NCBI GenBank assembly: GCA_937888595.1
Contig: CALARK010000012.1
Span: 248,001 to 312,000 of the forward strand
Source: an uncultured Sterolibacteriaceae bacterium
GTDB taxonomy: Bacteria; Pseudomonadota; Gammaproteobacteria; Burkholderiales; Rhodocyclaceae
DNA: 64,000 bases
Reading direction: 5' to 3'
Each line of letters opens with the position of its first letter. Within the stretch, counting starts at the first letter, position 1. A program made the translations under genes and the position numbers. Below are positions 25,069 to 32,395 of the stretch, piece after piece. The notes beneath the pieces were generated by a model. The model had not been told where the DNA came from, made no database searches, and saw only the letters and a program-made list of their open reading frames with translations.

Positions 25069-27031
25069 ACTTGCCCCGCAACAGCCGTCCCTCGCCCGCC
25101 GCGACCGCTGCCGCACTACCCCGCAACACCACCACGTCGCCAGCCTTGAGCTCGGTTTCGGCATTCAGAGCCATCTGCGGCTGGTTGCGGCGACGGATCG
25201 CCGTCACGCCGGCGCCGACTTTTTCCAGTTCGACTTCGGCCAGCGTACGTCCTGCCGCCCATGCGCCGGCATCCAGCATCACCGCATGCAGGCGCGGCTG
25301 CTCGGCATCGGCCATCTGCGTCGTATCGGTCGCCCCGTGGAAGAAGCCGCGCAACAGCGCGTAGTGCTGCTCGCGCAGTTCGCGCAGGCGGCGGATCACG
25401 CGGTGCATCGGCACGCCCACCAGTGCCAGCGCGTGCGTCGCCAGCATGACCGAGGACTCGAGCGCCTCGGGCACGACCTCCGCCACACCGGCCTCGAACA
25501 GCTTTTCCGCATCCTCCTCCTCGCGAGAACGCGCGACGATCGGCAGGTCCGGACGCAGTTCGCGCACCCGCTCGACGAGATGCAGCGTCGTCGCAATGTC
25601 GGCAAAGGTGACCACCAGCGCGCTGGCCCTGGCGATGCCGGCCGCCAGCAGGTTTTCACGGCGCGTGCAGTCGCCCCAGGAGACCGGTTCCCCGGCAGCA
25701 GCAGCCTCGAGTACCCGTTCCGGGTCAAGGTCAAGCGCCATGAAGCCGATGCCCTCGGTCTCGAGGAAACGGGCCAGGTGCTGTCCGGTCTTGCCGTAGC
25801 CGCAGAGGATGACGTGTTTCTCGCTCGCCACCGTGCGGGCGGCGATCTGCGTCAGTTGCATCGAACGGGTCAGCCATTCCGAAGCAACGAAGCGCAGCAC
25901 GAGGCGATCCGAATAGTGGACGATGAGCGGGGCGGCCAGCATCGACAGGACCATCGCCGCCAGCACCGGCTGGATCAGGACCGGATCGACGAGCGGGCTG
26001 TCCGTGGCCAGCGCCAGCAGCACGAAGCCGAACTCGCCCGCGGCACACAGCCAGAGCCCGCTGCGCAAGGCGACTCCGGCGCTGCTGCCCATCAACCGCG
26101 AGGCGAGCCCGACAATCGCCAGTTTGCCGAGCAGGAGCAGCGTCAACACCGCACCAACACGTGCCAGATCGGCCCAGATCGCCGCCGGGTCGAGCATCAT
26201 GCCGGTGGAGATGAAAAACAGGCCCAGAAGCAGGTCGCGGAAAGGCTTGATGTCCTCCTCGACCTGATAGCGGTATTCCGTCTCCGAAATCAGCATGCCG
26301 GCGACGAAGGCGCCGAGTGCCGGCGACAGCCCCGCCAGCTCGGTCGCCGTAGCGAAGCCGAGCGTCACCAGCAGCACGTTGAGCATGAACAATTCGCTCG
26401 ATTTGCGGCGTGCCACCAGCGCGAACCAGGCATGCATGAGCTTCTGGCCGAAGAACAGCACCAGCCCCAGCAGGACGACCGCTTTCGCCAGCGCCACGCC
26501 CAATTCGCCCGCCAGCTGGTCGACCGGCTGCGACAACGCAGGGACCAGCACCAGCAGCGGCACGACGGCCAGATCCTGGAACAGCAGCACGCCCATCACC
26601 TCGCGGCCGTGCGCGGCATCGAGCTCGCGACGCTCGGCCAGCAACTTGGAGAGTATGGCCGTGGACGACATCGCCAGCGCTCCGCCCAGCGCGATGCTGG
26701 CCTGCCACGAGACGCCCCACAGAATGGCACAGGCGGCGACAGCGATCAGCGTACCACCCACCTGCAACAGCCCGAGGCCGAAGACCAGCCGCTTCATCGC
26801 GAAAAGCCGCGGCAGCGAGAACTCCAGTCCGATCGTGAACATCAGGAATACCACGCCGAACTCGGCCAGGCGATGGGCGCTCGCCGTATCCGGCAGCACG
26901 CCGAAGGCATGCGGCCCCGCCAGCGCCCCCAGCAGCAGGTAGCCGAGGATGGGCGGCAGATTCAGGCTGCGGCACAGCACCACCGCCAGCACGGCGGCCG
27001 CGAGCAGCAGCAGGATCAGATCGAGGGTCAC
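25067..27031 (-). CDS. CPA2 cation/proton antiporter with RCK domains (KefB/KefC-like)
   Basis: 654 aa. Residues 1 to about 380 form a 12-helix CPA2 transporter (LGYLLLGALAGP, VFLMFTIGLEFSLPRL, GGALAMSSTAILSKLLAE, LFFISTGMMLD). From about 405 a Rossmann TrkA-N domain begins with HVILCGYGKTGQHLARFLE, and a TrkA-C domain ends the protein. This is the architecture of Kef-type K+/H+ antiporters gated by nucleotides; no glutathione-specific residues were checked. A repeat copy encodes KVGAGVTA in the TrkA-C domain. It converges on the pilin terminator and is divergent from kdsD. Confidence 0.87.
   Translation of the reverse strand: MTLDLILLLLAAAVLAVVLCRSLNLPPILGYLLLGALAGPHAFGVLPDTASAHRLAEFGVVFLMFTIGLEFSLPRLFAMKRLVFGLGLLQVGGTLIAVAACAILWGVSWQASIALGGALAMSSTAILSKLLAERRELDAAHGREVMGVLLFQDLAVVPLLVLVPALSQPVDQLAGELGVALAKAVVLLGLVLFFGQKLMHAWFALVARRKSSELFMLNVLLVTLGFATATELAGLSPALGAFVAGMLISETEYRYQVEEDIKPFRDLLLGLFFISTGMMLDPAAIWADLARVGAVLTLLLLGKLAIVGLASRLMGSSAGVALRSGLWLCAAGEFGFVLLALATDSPLVDPVLIQPVLAAMVLSMLAAPLIVHYSDRLVLRFVASEWLTRSMQLTQIAARTVASEKHVILCGYGKTGQHLARFLETEGIGFMALDLDPERVLEAAAAGEPVSWGDCTRRENLLAAGIARASALVVTFADIATTLHLVERVRELRPDLPIVARSREEEDAEKLFEAGVAEVVPEALESSVMLATHALALVGVPMHRVIRRLRELREQHYALLRGFFHGATDTTQMADAEQPRLHAVMLDAGAWAAGRTLAEVELEKVGAGVTAIRRRNQPQMALNAETELKAGDVVVLRGSAAAVAAGEGRLLRGK
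25201..25224 (+). repeat. Dispersed repeat copy 6 (inside the antiporter gene)
   Basis: Core GTCACGCCGGCGCCGAC (2 mismatches) plus five T. On the gene strand it encodes KVGAGVTA within the C-terminal TrkA-C domain. Confidence 0.75.
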
Positions 27032-27057
27032 GACGGCAGTCTGAAGGGGTGGCGGTT

Positions 27058-27063
27058 TATAAT
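27058..27063 (+). promoter_or_regulatory. Possible -10 element upstream of kdsD
   Basis: A TATAAT hexamer lies about 110 bp before the kdsD start in the 138-bp divergent gap (27032-27169) between the antiporter and kdsD. No convincing -35 was found at the right distance, so this is a weak call. Nothing else recognisable is in the gap. Confidence 0.3.
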
Positions 27064-27169
27064 TTGTTCAAATGCCGCACCGCCGGCCCGGAATCATCCA
27101 CGGGGAACGATGCCCGAACGGTGGCAGCCGGCAAGTCAGGCGTTCCACGTATCATAACCGTCCGCTTCC

Positions 27170-28153
27170 ATGACCTCCATTCCCGCACAGGCACACATCG
27201 TCGCGCAGGCCCGGCGCGTCCTCGCCATCGAAGCGGCTGCCATCGAAAAAATCGCCGCCCGCCTCGACGGCGCCATGGCGGCTGCGGTCACCCTGATCCT
27301 GGCCTGCCAGGGCCGCGTCATCGTCAGCGGCATCGGCAAATCGGGCCACATCGCGCGCAAAATCGCCGCGACGATGGCCAGCACGGGCACACCCGCCTAT
27401 TTCGTGCATGCCGCCGAAGCGGTGCATGGCGACCTCGGCATGATCACGCGCGACGACGTGCTGATCGCCCTGTCCAACTCCGGCGAGAACGACGAGCTGC
27501 TGACCATCGTGCCGCTGGTGAAGCGACAGGGCGGCAAGTTGATCGCCATCACCGGCAATGAGAACTCGTCGCTGGCGCAGGAGGCCGACGTGCATCTCGA
27601 TGCGCGCGTCGACGAGGAAGCCTGTCCGCTCAACCTCGCCCCCACCGCCAGTACCACCGTGGCATTGGCGCTCGGCGATGCGCTGGCCGTCACCCTGCTC
27701 GATGCGCGCGGCTTCGGTCCAGAGGACTTCGCCCGCTCCCATCCCGGCGGAGCGCTCGGACGCAAGCTGCTCACCCATGTCCGCGACGTCATGCAGCCTG
27801 CCGACAAGATCGCGAAAGTCGGCGTCGGCGGGACGGTGACGGAGGCGCTGGCCGCCATATCCCGCGGCGGCATGGGGATGGCCGCGGTACTCGATGCGGA
27901 GGGCGCGCTCGTCGGCATCTTCACCGACGGAGACCTGCGCCGTGCCATGGAAAAGCTCGGCGACCTGCGCCATACCCCCGTCGGCGAGGTCATGACGCGC
28001 GCTCCCCGCACCATCGCGCCGGACCGCCTCGCGGTCGAAGCCGTCGAAATGATGGAGCAACACAAGGTCAATCAACTGCTGGTCATCGATGCCGCCGGCC
28101 GGCTGGTCGGCGCCCTCAACATGCACGATCTCTTCCACGCCAAGGTGGTTTGA
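27170..28153 (+). CDS. kdsD: Arabinose-5-phosphate isomerase KdsD
   Basis: Converts ribulose 5-phosphate to arabinose 5-phosphate, the first step to Kdo for lipopolysaccharide. 327 aa: SIS domain at about 35-185 (RVIVSGIGKSGHIARKIAATM, ALSNSGENDELLTIVPLVK, LNLAPTASTTVALALGDALA) and two CBS domains (about 210-265 and 275-327). Heads kdsD-kdsC-lptC-lptA, the standard Kdo/LPS-transport cluster. The stop overlaps the kdsC start (TGATG). A repeat copy encodes KVGVGGTV at the beginning of CBS1 (about residues 216-223). Confidence 0.96.
   Translation: MTSIPAQAHIVAQARRVLAIEAAAIEKIAARLDGAMAAAVTLILACQGRVIVSGIGKSGHIARKIAATMASTGTPAYFVHAAEAVHGDLGMITRDDVLIALSNSGENDELLTIVPLVKRQGGKLIAITGNENSSLAQEADVHLDARVDEEACPLNLAPTASTTVALALGDALAVTLLDARGFGPEDFARSHPGGALGRKLLTHVRDVMQPADKIAKVGVGGTVTEALAAISRGGMGMAAVLDAEGALVGIFTDGDLRRAMEKLGDLRHTPVGEVMTRAPRTIAPDRLAVEAVEMMEQHKVNQLLVIDAAGRLVGALNMHDLFHAKVV
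27815..27836 (-). repeat. Dispersed repeat copy 7 (inside kdsD)
   Basis: Three A then GTCGGCGTCGGCGGGAC (2 mismatches). Encodes KVGVGGTV at the start of the first CBS domain. Here it replaces family sequence without obvious added length, so chance resemblance cannot be excluded. Confidence 0.6.
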
Positions 28154-28674
28154 TGGATTGCTCCGCACACGCCGCTAAAGTTCGCCTCATGGGTTTCGAC
28201 GTCGATGGCGTCATGACCGACGGCCGCCTCTATTTCGGCCCCGAGGGCGATTATTGCAAGGCCTTCTTCAGCCGCGACGGCCTGGGCCTCAAGCTGCTCG
28301 CCAAGTCCGGCGTGAAGCTCGCGATCATCACCGGTCGCGATTCGCCGATCGTCACGCGTCGCGCGGCCAACCTCGGCATCGATCTCGTGCTGCAGGGCGT
28401 CGAGGACAAGAAGGCGGCCATGGCCGGCCTGCTCGCCAATGCCGGCCTCGCTTTCGACCAGGCCGGCTACATGGGCGACGACCTGATCGATCTGCCGCTG
28501 CTCAAGGCCTGCGGTTTTTCCGCGACCGTCCCCGACGGCCACGAACTGGTGCGACGCCATGTCTGCCATGTCGCCCGCGCGCCGGCAGGGGCCGGTGCCG
28601 TGCGCGAAGTCTGCGAACTGATCCTGCACGCACAGGGCAGCTTCGATCGCGTCATGGCCTCCTATCTGGCCTGA
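28153..28674 (+). CDS. kdsC: 3-deoxy-D-manno-octulosonate 8-phosphate phosphatase KdsC
   Basis: HAD-family phosphatase that releases Kdo from Kdo 8-phosphate. 173 aa from the ATG at 28153, which overlaps the kdsD stop; a TTG one codon earlier is not needed. C0-type HAD with motif I FDVDGVMTDG (nucleophile first Asp), motif II IITGRDS and motif III/IV GYMGDDLIDLPLL. Length matches the tetrameric KdsC family. Second gene of the Kdo/Lpt operon. Confidence 0.95.
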   Translation: MDCSAHAAKVRLMGFDVDGVMTDGRLYFGPEGDYCKAFFSRDGLGLKLLAKSGVKLAIITGRDSPIVTRRAANLGIDLVLQGVEDKKAAMAGLLANAGLAFDQAGYMGDDLIDLPLLKACGFSATVPDGHELVRRHVCHVARAPAGAGAVREVCELILHAQGSFDRVMASYLA

Positions 28675-28683
28675 CCGGCATCC

Positions 28684-29424
28684 ATGCGCACCGGAGCAGG
28701 CCGTGCCGCCACCCTGTTTCCGCTGCTGCTGGCGGGACTGTTGGCCGGCATGACCTACTGGCTGGACATCACTTCGCGCCCGCCCCCCGGCGCCCGGGAC
28801 GGCAAGTCGCGCCACGATCCCGACTACCTCGTCGAGCAGTTCACCGTACAGCGCTTCAGTCCCGAAGGCGACCTTCAGCACACCTTGCGCGCCACCTCGA
28901 TGCGACATTACCCTGACGACGACAGCACGTTCGTCGTCGCGCCCGACCTGACTTGGCATCGCACCCCCGTCACGCATATCACGGCGCGCGAAGCACAGCT
29001 CGACAGCGAAGGCAAGCATGTCCAGCTGATCGACGACGTGCGCATCGTCCGCACCGGCCTTCACGAAAAACCCGACACCGTCCTGACGACGGCACGCCTC
29101 GACATCTGGCCCGACGATGAAATCGCCAGCAACGCCGTGCCGGTCACCATCGTCCAGGGACGCTCCCGCGTCGACGGCAGCCGGTTGCGCGCCGACAACA
29201 AGACGGCCACCTATGTGCTGTCCGGCCCTGTCGATGGGCTGTTTCAGCGCATCACCACTACTGCCGGTCAGGCCTCGGAACACCCGTCGAGGAGCGCACC
29301 CTCAACGAAACAGGCCGCCAGGCCAGCGACAAAAACCAATGCCAAGGCAAAATCCAAGGCAAAATCCCGTACCAAACTCAAGCCGCGTACCCGGAAAACA
29401 CAGACCAAAGCGAAGCTGAAATGA
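28684..29424 (+). CDS. lptC: LPS export protein LptC, with Lys-rich C-terminal tail
   Basis: Bitopic inner-membrane protein that passes LPS from LptB2FG to LptA. 246 aa: one N-terminal helix (ATLFPLLLAGLLAGMTYWLD), then the beta-jellyroll (DYLVEQFTVQRFSPEGDLQH ... ATSMRHYPDDDSTFVVAPDL). LptC proteins are usually near 190 aa; here the final 50 or so residues are a low-complexity Lys/Ala/Thr tail (KTNAKAKSKAKSRTKLK). The end overlaps the lptA start by 4 bp. The tail would be periplasmic and strongly positive; its role is unknown. Confidence 0.9.
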   Translation: MRTGAGRAATLFPLLLAGLLAGMTYWLDITSRPPPGARDGKSRHDPDYLVEQFTVQRFSPEGDLQHTLRATSMRHYPDDDSTFVVAPDLTWHRTPVTHITAREAQLDSEGKHVQLIDDVRIVRTGLHEKPDTVLTTARLDIWPDDEIASNAVPVTIVQGRSRVDGSRLRADNKTATYVLSGPVDGLFQRITTTAGQASEHPSRSAPSTKQAARPATKTNAKAKSKAKSRTKLKPRTRKTQTKAKLK

Positions 29425-29975
29425 AATCATTCGCCCGAACCCTCGTTCTCGCCGCCTGCAGCCTCCTCATTGCGAGCCATGTCCATGCCGAACGGGCCGA
29501 CCGCGACAAACCGGTCAAGCTTGAGGCCGACCAGGTGACGGTGGACGATGTAAAGCGCGTGCATGTGTTCGAAGGCAACGTGGTGCTGACCCAGGGTACG
29601 CTGGTCATCCGGACCGCCAAACTGGTCGTCACGCAGGATGCGGAAGGCTTCCAGAAAGGCGTGGCGAACGGCGGCGAAGGCGGCTTGGCGCGCTTCCGCC
29701 AGAAACGCGAAGGCATCGACGAATACGTCGATGGCGAAGGCGAACGGATCGAATATGACGCCCGTACCGAAAAGGCCGAGTTTTTCACGCGCGCCTATGT
29801 CAGGAGCGGGGTGGATGAAGTACGCGGCAACTTCATCTCCTACGACGGTCTGACCGAGAAATACCTCGTGACCTCCGCCCCGGGGGCCAAACCGGGCTCT
29901 CCTGCGGGACGCGTCACCGCCGTCATCCAGCCGAAAAACGCCAAGCCCGCCCGGGATCCTGCGGCGCCGCGCTGA
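29421..29975 (+). CDS. lptA: Periplasmic LPS transport bridge protein LptA
   Basis: Forms the periplasmic beta-jellyroll bridge carrying LPS to the outer membrane. 184 aa: signal peptide (TLVLAACSLLIASHVHA) and OstA/LptA domain (KLEADQVTVDDVKRVHVFEG, NVVLTQGTLVIRTAKLVVTQD, GEGERIEYDARTEKAEFFTRAYV). Starts with an ATGA overlap with lptC. The usual next gene, lptB, does not follow; a 251-bp gap and a phasin gene come instead. Confidence 0.94.
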   Translation: MKSFARTLVLAACSLLIASHVHAERADRDKPVKLEADQVTVDDVKRVHVFEGNVVLTQGTLVIRTAKLVVTQDAEGFQKGVANGGEGGLARFRQKREGIDEYVDGEGERIEYDARTEKAEFFTRAYVRSGVDEVRGNFISYDGLTEKYLVTSAPGAKPGSPAGRVTAVIQPKNAKPARDPAAPR

Positions 29976-30110
29976 TCGCAGCGCAACAAATCGGTCGGCC
30001 GCAGACCGGCAGCCGGCGCTGACTCACGCCAATACACAAATATAAGTCGATGATAGTTATCGGCTTATGCCCCCATGCAAATATTTTTGCTGCATCGCAC
30101 AAAAAAGTGC

Positions 30111-30138
30111 TTGACTTCGGGGTCGGCGTTCATATAAT
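30111..30138 (+). promoter_or_regulatory. Sigma70-type promoter for the phasin gene
   Basis: TTGACT (30111-30116), 16-bp spacer and a perfect TATAAT (30133-30138), about 90 bp upstream of the phasin ATG in the 251-bp gap 29976-30226. TGC/GCA-type motifs flank it (GCTGCATCGCAC near 30089, TGCACTGCAA near 30150), which could be sites for a PhaR-type repressor; that part is inference. Confidence 0.75.
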
Positions 30139-30226
30139 TCAATCCATGATGCACTGCAACAAAACGCTTTAGCACCAACTCATTCAGTACTTCAAACCCT
30201 TCAGATACACCATTTAGGAGATCGCC

Positions 30227-30784
30227 ATGTACACGACCCCCGAACAATTCGCCGGCGCAAACAAAGCCAACGTCGAAACCCTCCTGACGATCGCCAACAC
30301 CGCGTTCGCCAGTGCCGAGCGCCTCGCCGCCCTCAACCTCAACACCGCCCGTACCCTGCTGGAAGACAGCGTCAACAACGCCAAGTCGTTGCTGGCCGTC
30401 AAGGACGTCCAGGAGCTGGTCGGCATGCAGGCCGCCCTGGCCCAGCCCGCCTTCGAAAAGGCCGTTGCCTACTCGCGCAGCGTGTATGAGATCGCCACCC
30501 AGACCCAGGAAGAGTTCTCCAAGATCTTCGACAGCCAGTACGTCGAGATGAACAAGAACGTCTCCAACGTGCTCGACAAGGCTGCCAAGAACGCTCCGGC
30601 CGGTTCCGACGTCGCCGTCGCCGCCGTCAAGTCCGCCCTGGCTGCCGCCAACTCGGCCTACGAGACCATGAACAAGGCCGCCAAGCAGGTCGCCGAGATG
30701 GCCGAAGCGAACGTCGCCGCCGCGACCACCGCGACTGTCAAGGCCGTCGGCGCCTCCGCCCCGAAGGCCAAGAAGGCCGCCTAA
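30227..30784 (+). CDS. phaP: Phasin (PHA granule-associated protein)
   Basis: 185 aa all-helical amphipathic protein of the phasin_2 family, which coats polyhydroxyalkanoate granules. Starts MYTTPEQFAGANKANVETLL and continues with FASAERLAALNLNTARTLLE and an Ala/Lys-rich tail (KAVGASAPKAKKAA). Strong RBS (AGGAGA), strong promoter and strong terminator form a monocistronic, highly expressed unit. Indicates that the organism stores PHA. Confidence 0.93.
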   Translation: MYTTPEQFAGANKANVETLLTIANTAFASAERLAALNLNTARTLLEDSVNNAKSLLAVKDVQELVGMQAALAQPAFEKAVAYSRSVYEIATQTQEEFSKIFDSQYVEMNKNVSNVLDKAAKNAPAGSDVAVAAVKSALAAANSAYETMNKAAKQVAEMAEANVAAATTATVKAVGASAPKAKKAA

Positions 30785-30835
30785 GCAGCAAACGATTTAT
30801 CGTCTCCTCCTCCGGTTCCGCAAAGGAACCGATTC

Positions 30836-30867
30836 AGCCCCAGCCCTCAAAGCTGGGGCTTTTTTTA
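30836..30867 (+). terminator. Rho-independent terminator after phaP
   Basis: Perfect 9-bp stem AGCCCCAGC / GCTGGGGCT (30836-30844, 30852-30860) followed by a run of T to 30867. A smaller hairpin, GGTTCC-GCAAA-GGAACC, precedes it at 30814-30830. Confidence 0.92.
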
Positions 30868-30876
30868 TGTTGAACG

Positions 30877-30899
30877 CCGTCTCGCCGGCGCCGACTTTT
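30877..30899 (+). repeat. Dispersed repeat copy 8 (between phaP terminator and next gene)
   Basis: Core GTCTCGCCGGCGCCGAC (2 mismatches) plus four T. Its last base abuts the stop codon (30899-30901) of the minus-strand molybdopterin-binding-domain gene. Confidence 0.8.
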
Positions 30900-31657
30900 C
30901 ACTTCGCGGTGAAGTCGTAGCCCAGCACCGTCACACCGGCCTTGAGCACTTCGATGGCCTTTGACACGGCGTCCGGCGCACCGCGCACGCCGAGCTCGAC
31001 ATGCCGTCGTACCGTTTCGCTGCCGAAGGTCGGCAGGCTGAACACGGTGATGCCGGGAAAATCGGCTTCGGTCTGGCGCATCAGGTCGAGCATCGTGCCT
31101 TCCAGTCCGTCCCAGACGAGGATCGCCGCCTCGGTTTCGACGTTCTGGCGGAAGTCGTCGGCATAGTAGGTATCGAGCACCCATTCGGCCATCGGCCAGG
31201 CCATCTGCGGGAAGCCGGGCAGGAAATGGTGATCCTGGTACGAAAAACCCGGGATGCGGTTGAACGGGTTCGGGATGATGCGGCTGCCGGTCGGTACTGT
31301 GCCGAGTTCCAGCCGCGCGGGCGTGACTTCCTGCCCCATCTCGGCCATGCGCGCACGGATCTCGCGCTCGGCCTCGGGATTCAGCGCCAGCGGCACACCG
31401 GCGGCGGCGGCGGCAGCCTGACGCGTGTGGTCGTCGGGCGTGACGCCGATGCCGCCGCAACTGAACACCACATCGCCGCTCGCCAGCGTTCGCTTCAGGG
31501 TCTCGACCAGGCGCGGGCGCTCGTCGCCGAGGTACTGCACCCAGGACAGGTGCAAGCCGCGCGCGCCGAAGATCTCGATGAACTTCGCCAGATGTTTGTC
31601 CTGGCGCTTGCCGCGCATGATCTCGTCGCCGATGATGATCGCGCCATACACTCTCAT
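30899..31657 (-). CDS. MoCF/CinA-type molybdopterin-binding domain protein
   Basis: 252 aa from the ATG at 31655-31657, which overlaps the EI24 gene stop as ATGA; the longer frame adds 16 unconserved residues. One MoaB/MogA/CinA N-terminal domain: GAIIIGDEIMRGKRQDKHLA, VVFSCGGIGVTPDDHTRQAA, GSRIIPNPFN. It lacks the CinA deamidase domain; the C-terminal 90 residues are a conserved extension of unclear function. Family proteins bind molybdopterin or act as nucleotide-handling enzymes; the substrate here is unknown. Confidence 0.82.
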   Translation of the reverse strand: MRVYGAIIIGDEIMRGKRQDKHLAKFIEIFGARGLHLSWVQYLGDERPRLVETLKRTLASGDVVFSCGGIGVTPDDHTRQAAAAAAGVPLALNPEAEREIRARMAEMGQEVTPARLELGTVPTGSRIIPNPFNRIPGFSYQDHHFLPGFPQMAWPMAEWVLDTYYADDFRQNVETEAAILVWDGLEGTMLDLMRQTEADFPGITVFSLPTFGSETVRRHVELGVRGAPDAVSKAIEVLKAGVTVLGYDFTAK

Positions 31658-32385
31658 ACATTCACTCCCTGTTCGGCACGCAGCTCGCGCAGCGCCCCGA
31701 GGCATAGATGGACGAACAGCACGGCCGTGTAGGCCAGCGCCAGCAGGTTCAGGATCGGCACATGCGCGGCCAGGGCACCGACCAGGCCACCCAGATACAG
31801 GCTGCCCTTCTCGCGCCGCACCAGCGCGACGCGCTCTTCGGGGCGGACATGCTCGGCGATGGCGTCGAAGCGGAAGGCGCGCTGGTTGAGCCAGGCGGTC
31901 CAGAACAAGGGCAGCACGAGCACCGCGCCGGGGATCAGCAACAATGGCAAGGTCAGCAGCCAGCCGGCAATGAAGATCCCGCCCGCCGCGACGGTGTTGG
32001 CGATGCTGCCCCAGAAAGCGGCGGTGGCCGACCCCTGACGCGACACATCGGGATAATCACGCGCCGCGATCAAGGCCATCATGCGCGGCAGGGCGAAGAC
32101 CGCGACGAAGAACAGCGCGGTGAAATAAACCCCCGGCGCGAAGAGCAGGAAAACGGCGACATGGGCGAGCGACGGCCCCAGCCAGTCGAGCCAGACGAAC
32201 ACCTGCCACTGCGGCAACTCGGCCTGCACCCACGCGGACAGCGGCTGCCAGGCGAACCAGGCGATCACCGACCAGACCAGGAAGGCGAGTGCCGGCGGCC
32301 ACAACGCATGGAACAGGATGTCAGGCCGCAGCAGGTCGCGTGCAGCGCGCATCAACGTCCGGAAGAACGTGCCCGCATCTGTCAT
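31654..32385 (-). CDS. EI24-domain integral membrane protein
   Basis: 243 aa with about five to six membrane helices (ALAFLVWSVIAWFAWQPL, FVAVFALPRMMALIAARDYP, AGGIFIAGWLLTLPLLLIPG, WTAWLNQRAFRFDAIAEHV). The ILFHALWPP start and the NQRAFRFDA segment are typical of the bacterial EI24/CysZ-like family. CysZ relatives transport sulfate, but nothing here proves a substrate. Coupled to the MoCF gene by ATGA overlap and 10 bp after hrpA. Confidence 0.78.
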   Translation of the reverse strand: MTDAGTFFRTLMRAARDLLRPDILFHALWPPALAFLVWSVIAWFAWQPLSAWVQAELPQWQVFVWLDWLGPSLAHVAVFLLFAPGVYFTALFFVAVFALPRMMALIAARDYPDVSRQGSATAAFWGSIANTVAAGGIFIAGWLLTLPLLLIPGAVLVLPLFWTAWLNQRAFRFDAIAEHVRPEERVALVRREKGSLYLGGLVGALAAHVPILNLLALAYTAVLFVHLCLGALRELRAEQGVNV

Positions 32386-32395
32386 GATTTTTCTT

